Positions 12,563 to 12,694 of a stretch of DNA of 12,694 nt are shown here, one piece after another. Where the stretch lies: contig JBOFEN010000124.1 of assembly GCA_051648105.1 (NCBI GenBank), forward strand, positions 1 to 12,694, written 5' to 3'. The notes below the pieces were generated by a model. It worked only from the letters and a program-made list of their open reading frames with translations. It ran no database searches and was not told the origin of the DNA. Position 1 is the first letter of the stretch. Each line of letters begins with the position of its first letter. This stretch comes from UBA7332 sp051648105 (GTDB taxonomy: Bacteria; Bacteroidota; Bacteroidia; Bacteroidales; UBA7332). The position numbers and the translations under genes are program-made.

Positions 12563-12596
12563 AACCCCGAAAGTTAGACAATAAACTTTCGGGGTT
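12563..12596. terminator. Hairpin inside the IS left end
   Basis: AACCCCGAAAGTT (12563-12575) and AACTTTCGGGGTT (12584-12596) form a perfect 13-bp stem with an 8-nt loop, followed by TTCT. One arm is the conserved IS end itself. It lies just before the OrfA start, where such hairpins can block transcription entering the element from outside. Confidence 0.65.
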
Positions 12597-12601
12597 TTCT
12601 T

Positions 12602-12694
12602 ATGCATAAAAATGAAAAGAGAAAAAAACATTCTGATGCTGATCGTCTACGATATATGCATATGATTGAAGATGGAATGTCTATCAATTCAATC
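12602..12694 (+). CDS. IS3-family transposase OrfA, N-terminal fragment
   Basis: The first 31 codons of an open frame that leaves the window: MHKNEKRKKHSDADRLRYMH then MIEDGMSINSI. A basic, charged start followed by the beginning of a helix-turn-helix (residues 16-31) is typical of IS3-family OrfA, the DNA-binding half of the transposase, which is normally joined to OrfB by frameshifting. Position just inside the inverted repeat supports the call. Whether the element is complete cannot be seen. Confidence 0.72.
   Translation, partial: MHKNEKRKKHSDADRLRYMHMIEDGMSINSI

Larger units (their letters stand above)
12556..12694 (+). mobile_element. Left end of an IS3-family (IS150-like) insertion sequence
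   Basis: The presumed terminal inverted repeat begins TGAAGTGAACCCCGAAAG and runs to GTTAGACA (12556-12580). It closely resembles the IS150-group end, whose conserved core is CCCC.AAAGTTAGACA. An OrfA-like reading frame starts 22 bp later. The element continues beyond the window. The exact outer boundary cannot be proved without the right end and target duplication. Confidence 0.75.

Overview
This window looks like chromosomal DNA from a member of the Bacteroidales (phylum Bacteroidota). The evidence is AT-rich DNA, start codons in A/T-rich leaders without Shine-Dalgarno sequences, matches to the Bacteroidota -7 promoter motif TAnnTTTG, lipoproteins with short LxxC-type signals, and a protein set typical of the order (GH123-like glycosidase, cyclophilin-like lipoprotein, DUF3267 peptidase, AraC regulators). 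The genus cannot be fixed from the sequence alone.

Layout. A tRNA-Ser(UGA) with a strong intrinsic terminator (51-178) is followed by about 1.9 kb without a convincing gene (180-2056). That stretch is packed with dispersed repeats, inverted repeats and one copy (E1, about 826-1197) of a structured 360-370 bp element. Next comes an AraC-type regulator (minus strand), divergent from a three-gene plus-strand cluster: an alpha/beta-hydrolase lipoprotein, a cyclophilin-like lipoprotein and a sugar O-acetyltransferase. A hairpin separates this cluster from a convergent secreted transglutaminase-like protein. Then come a Gate-domain (nucleoside-recognition-like) membrane protein on the plus strand, and a minus-strand pair, tag (3-methyladenine DNA glycosylase I) and a DUF3267 membrane zinc peptidase. 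A second tRNA-Ser(UGA), identical to the first together with its terminator, follows at 9496. After it come a secreted GH123/DUF4091-type glycoside hydrolase, a second copy (E2, about 12039-12410) of the structured element, and the left end of an IS3-family (IS150-like) insertion sequence that runs out of the window.

The most unusual signal is the E1/E2 pair. Their outer backbone is recognisably the same. Inside it, a 10-bp word is repeated six times in a fixed layout (two inverted, three direct, one inverted). The word is GTTGCAATAG in E1 and GTGTAGATAG in E2, swapped in nearly all copies at once, so an 11-bp hairpin is kept by compensatory changes. A second long-range inverted repeat near the right end also has different sequence but near-identical spacing in the two copies. 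This is what a folded nucleic acid element, or an iteron-type binding array with changing specificity, would look like. I do not recognise it as a named family.

The second notable structure is a duplicated gene junction. An intact DUF3267 gene (8100-8684) is followed by a 29-codon vestige of a transglutaminase start. The intact transglutaminase (5246-6340) is preceded by a frameshifted remnant of a DUF3267 C-terminus. The Gate-domain permease lies between them. An ancestral DUF3267-transglutaminase unit was therefore duplicated and partly eroded, or was split with duplication of the junction.

No CRISPR array, integrase, phage gene or toxin-antitoxin pair is supported. Statements on similarity rest on reading the sequence by eye; no database search or folding program was run.
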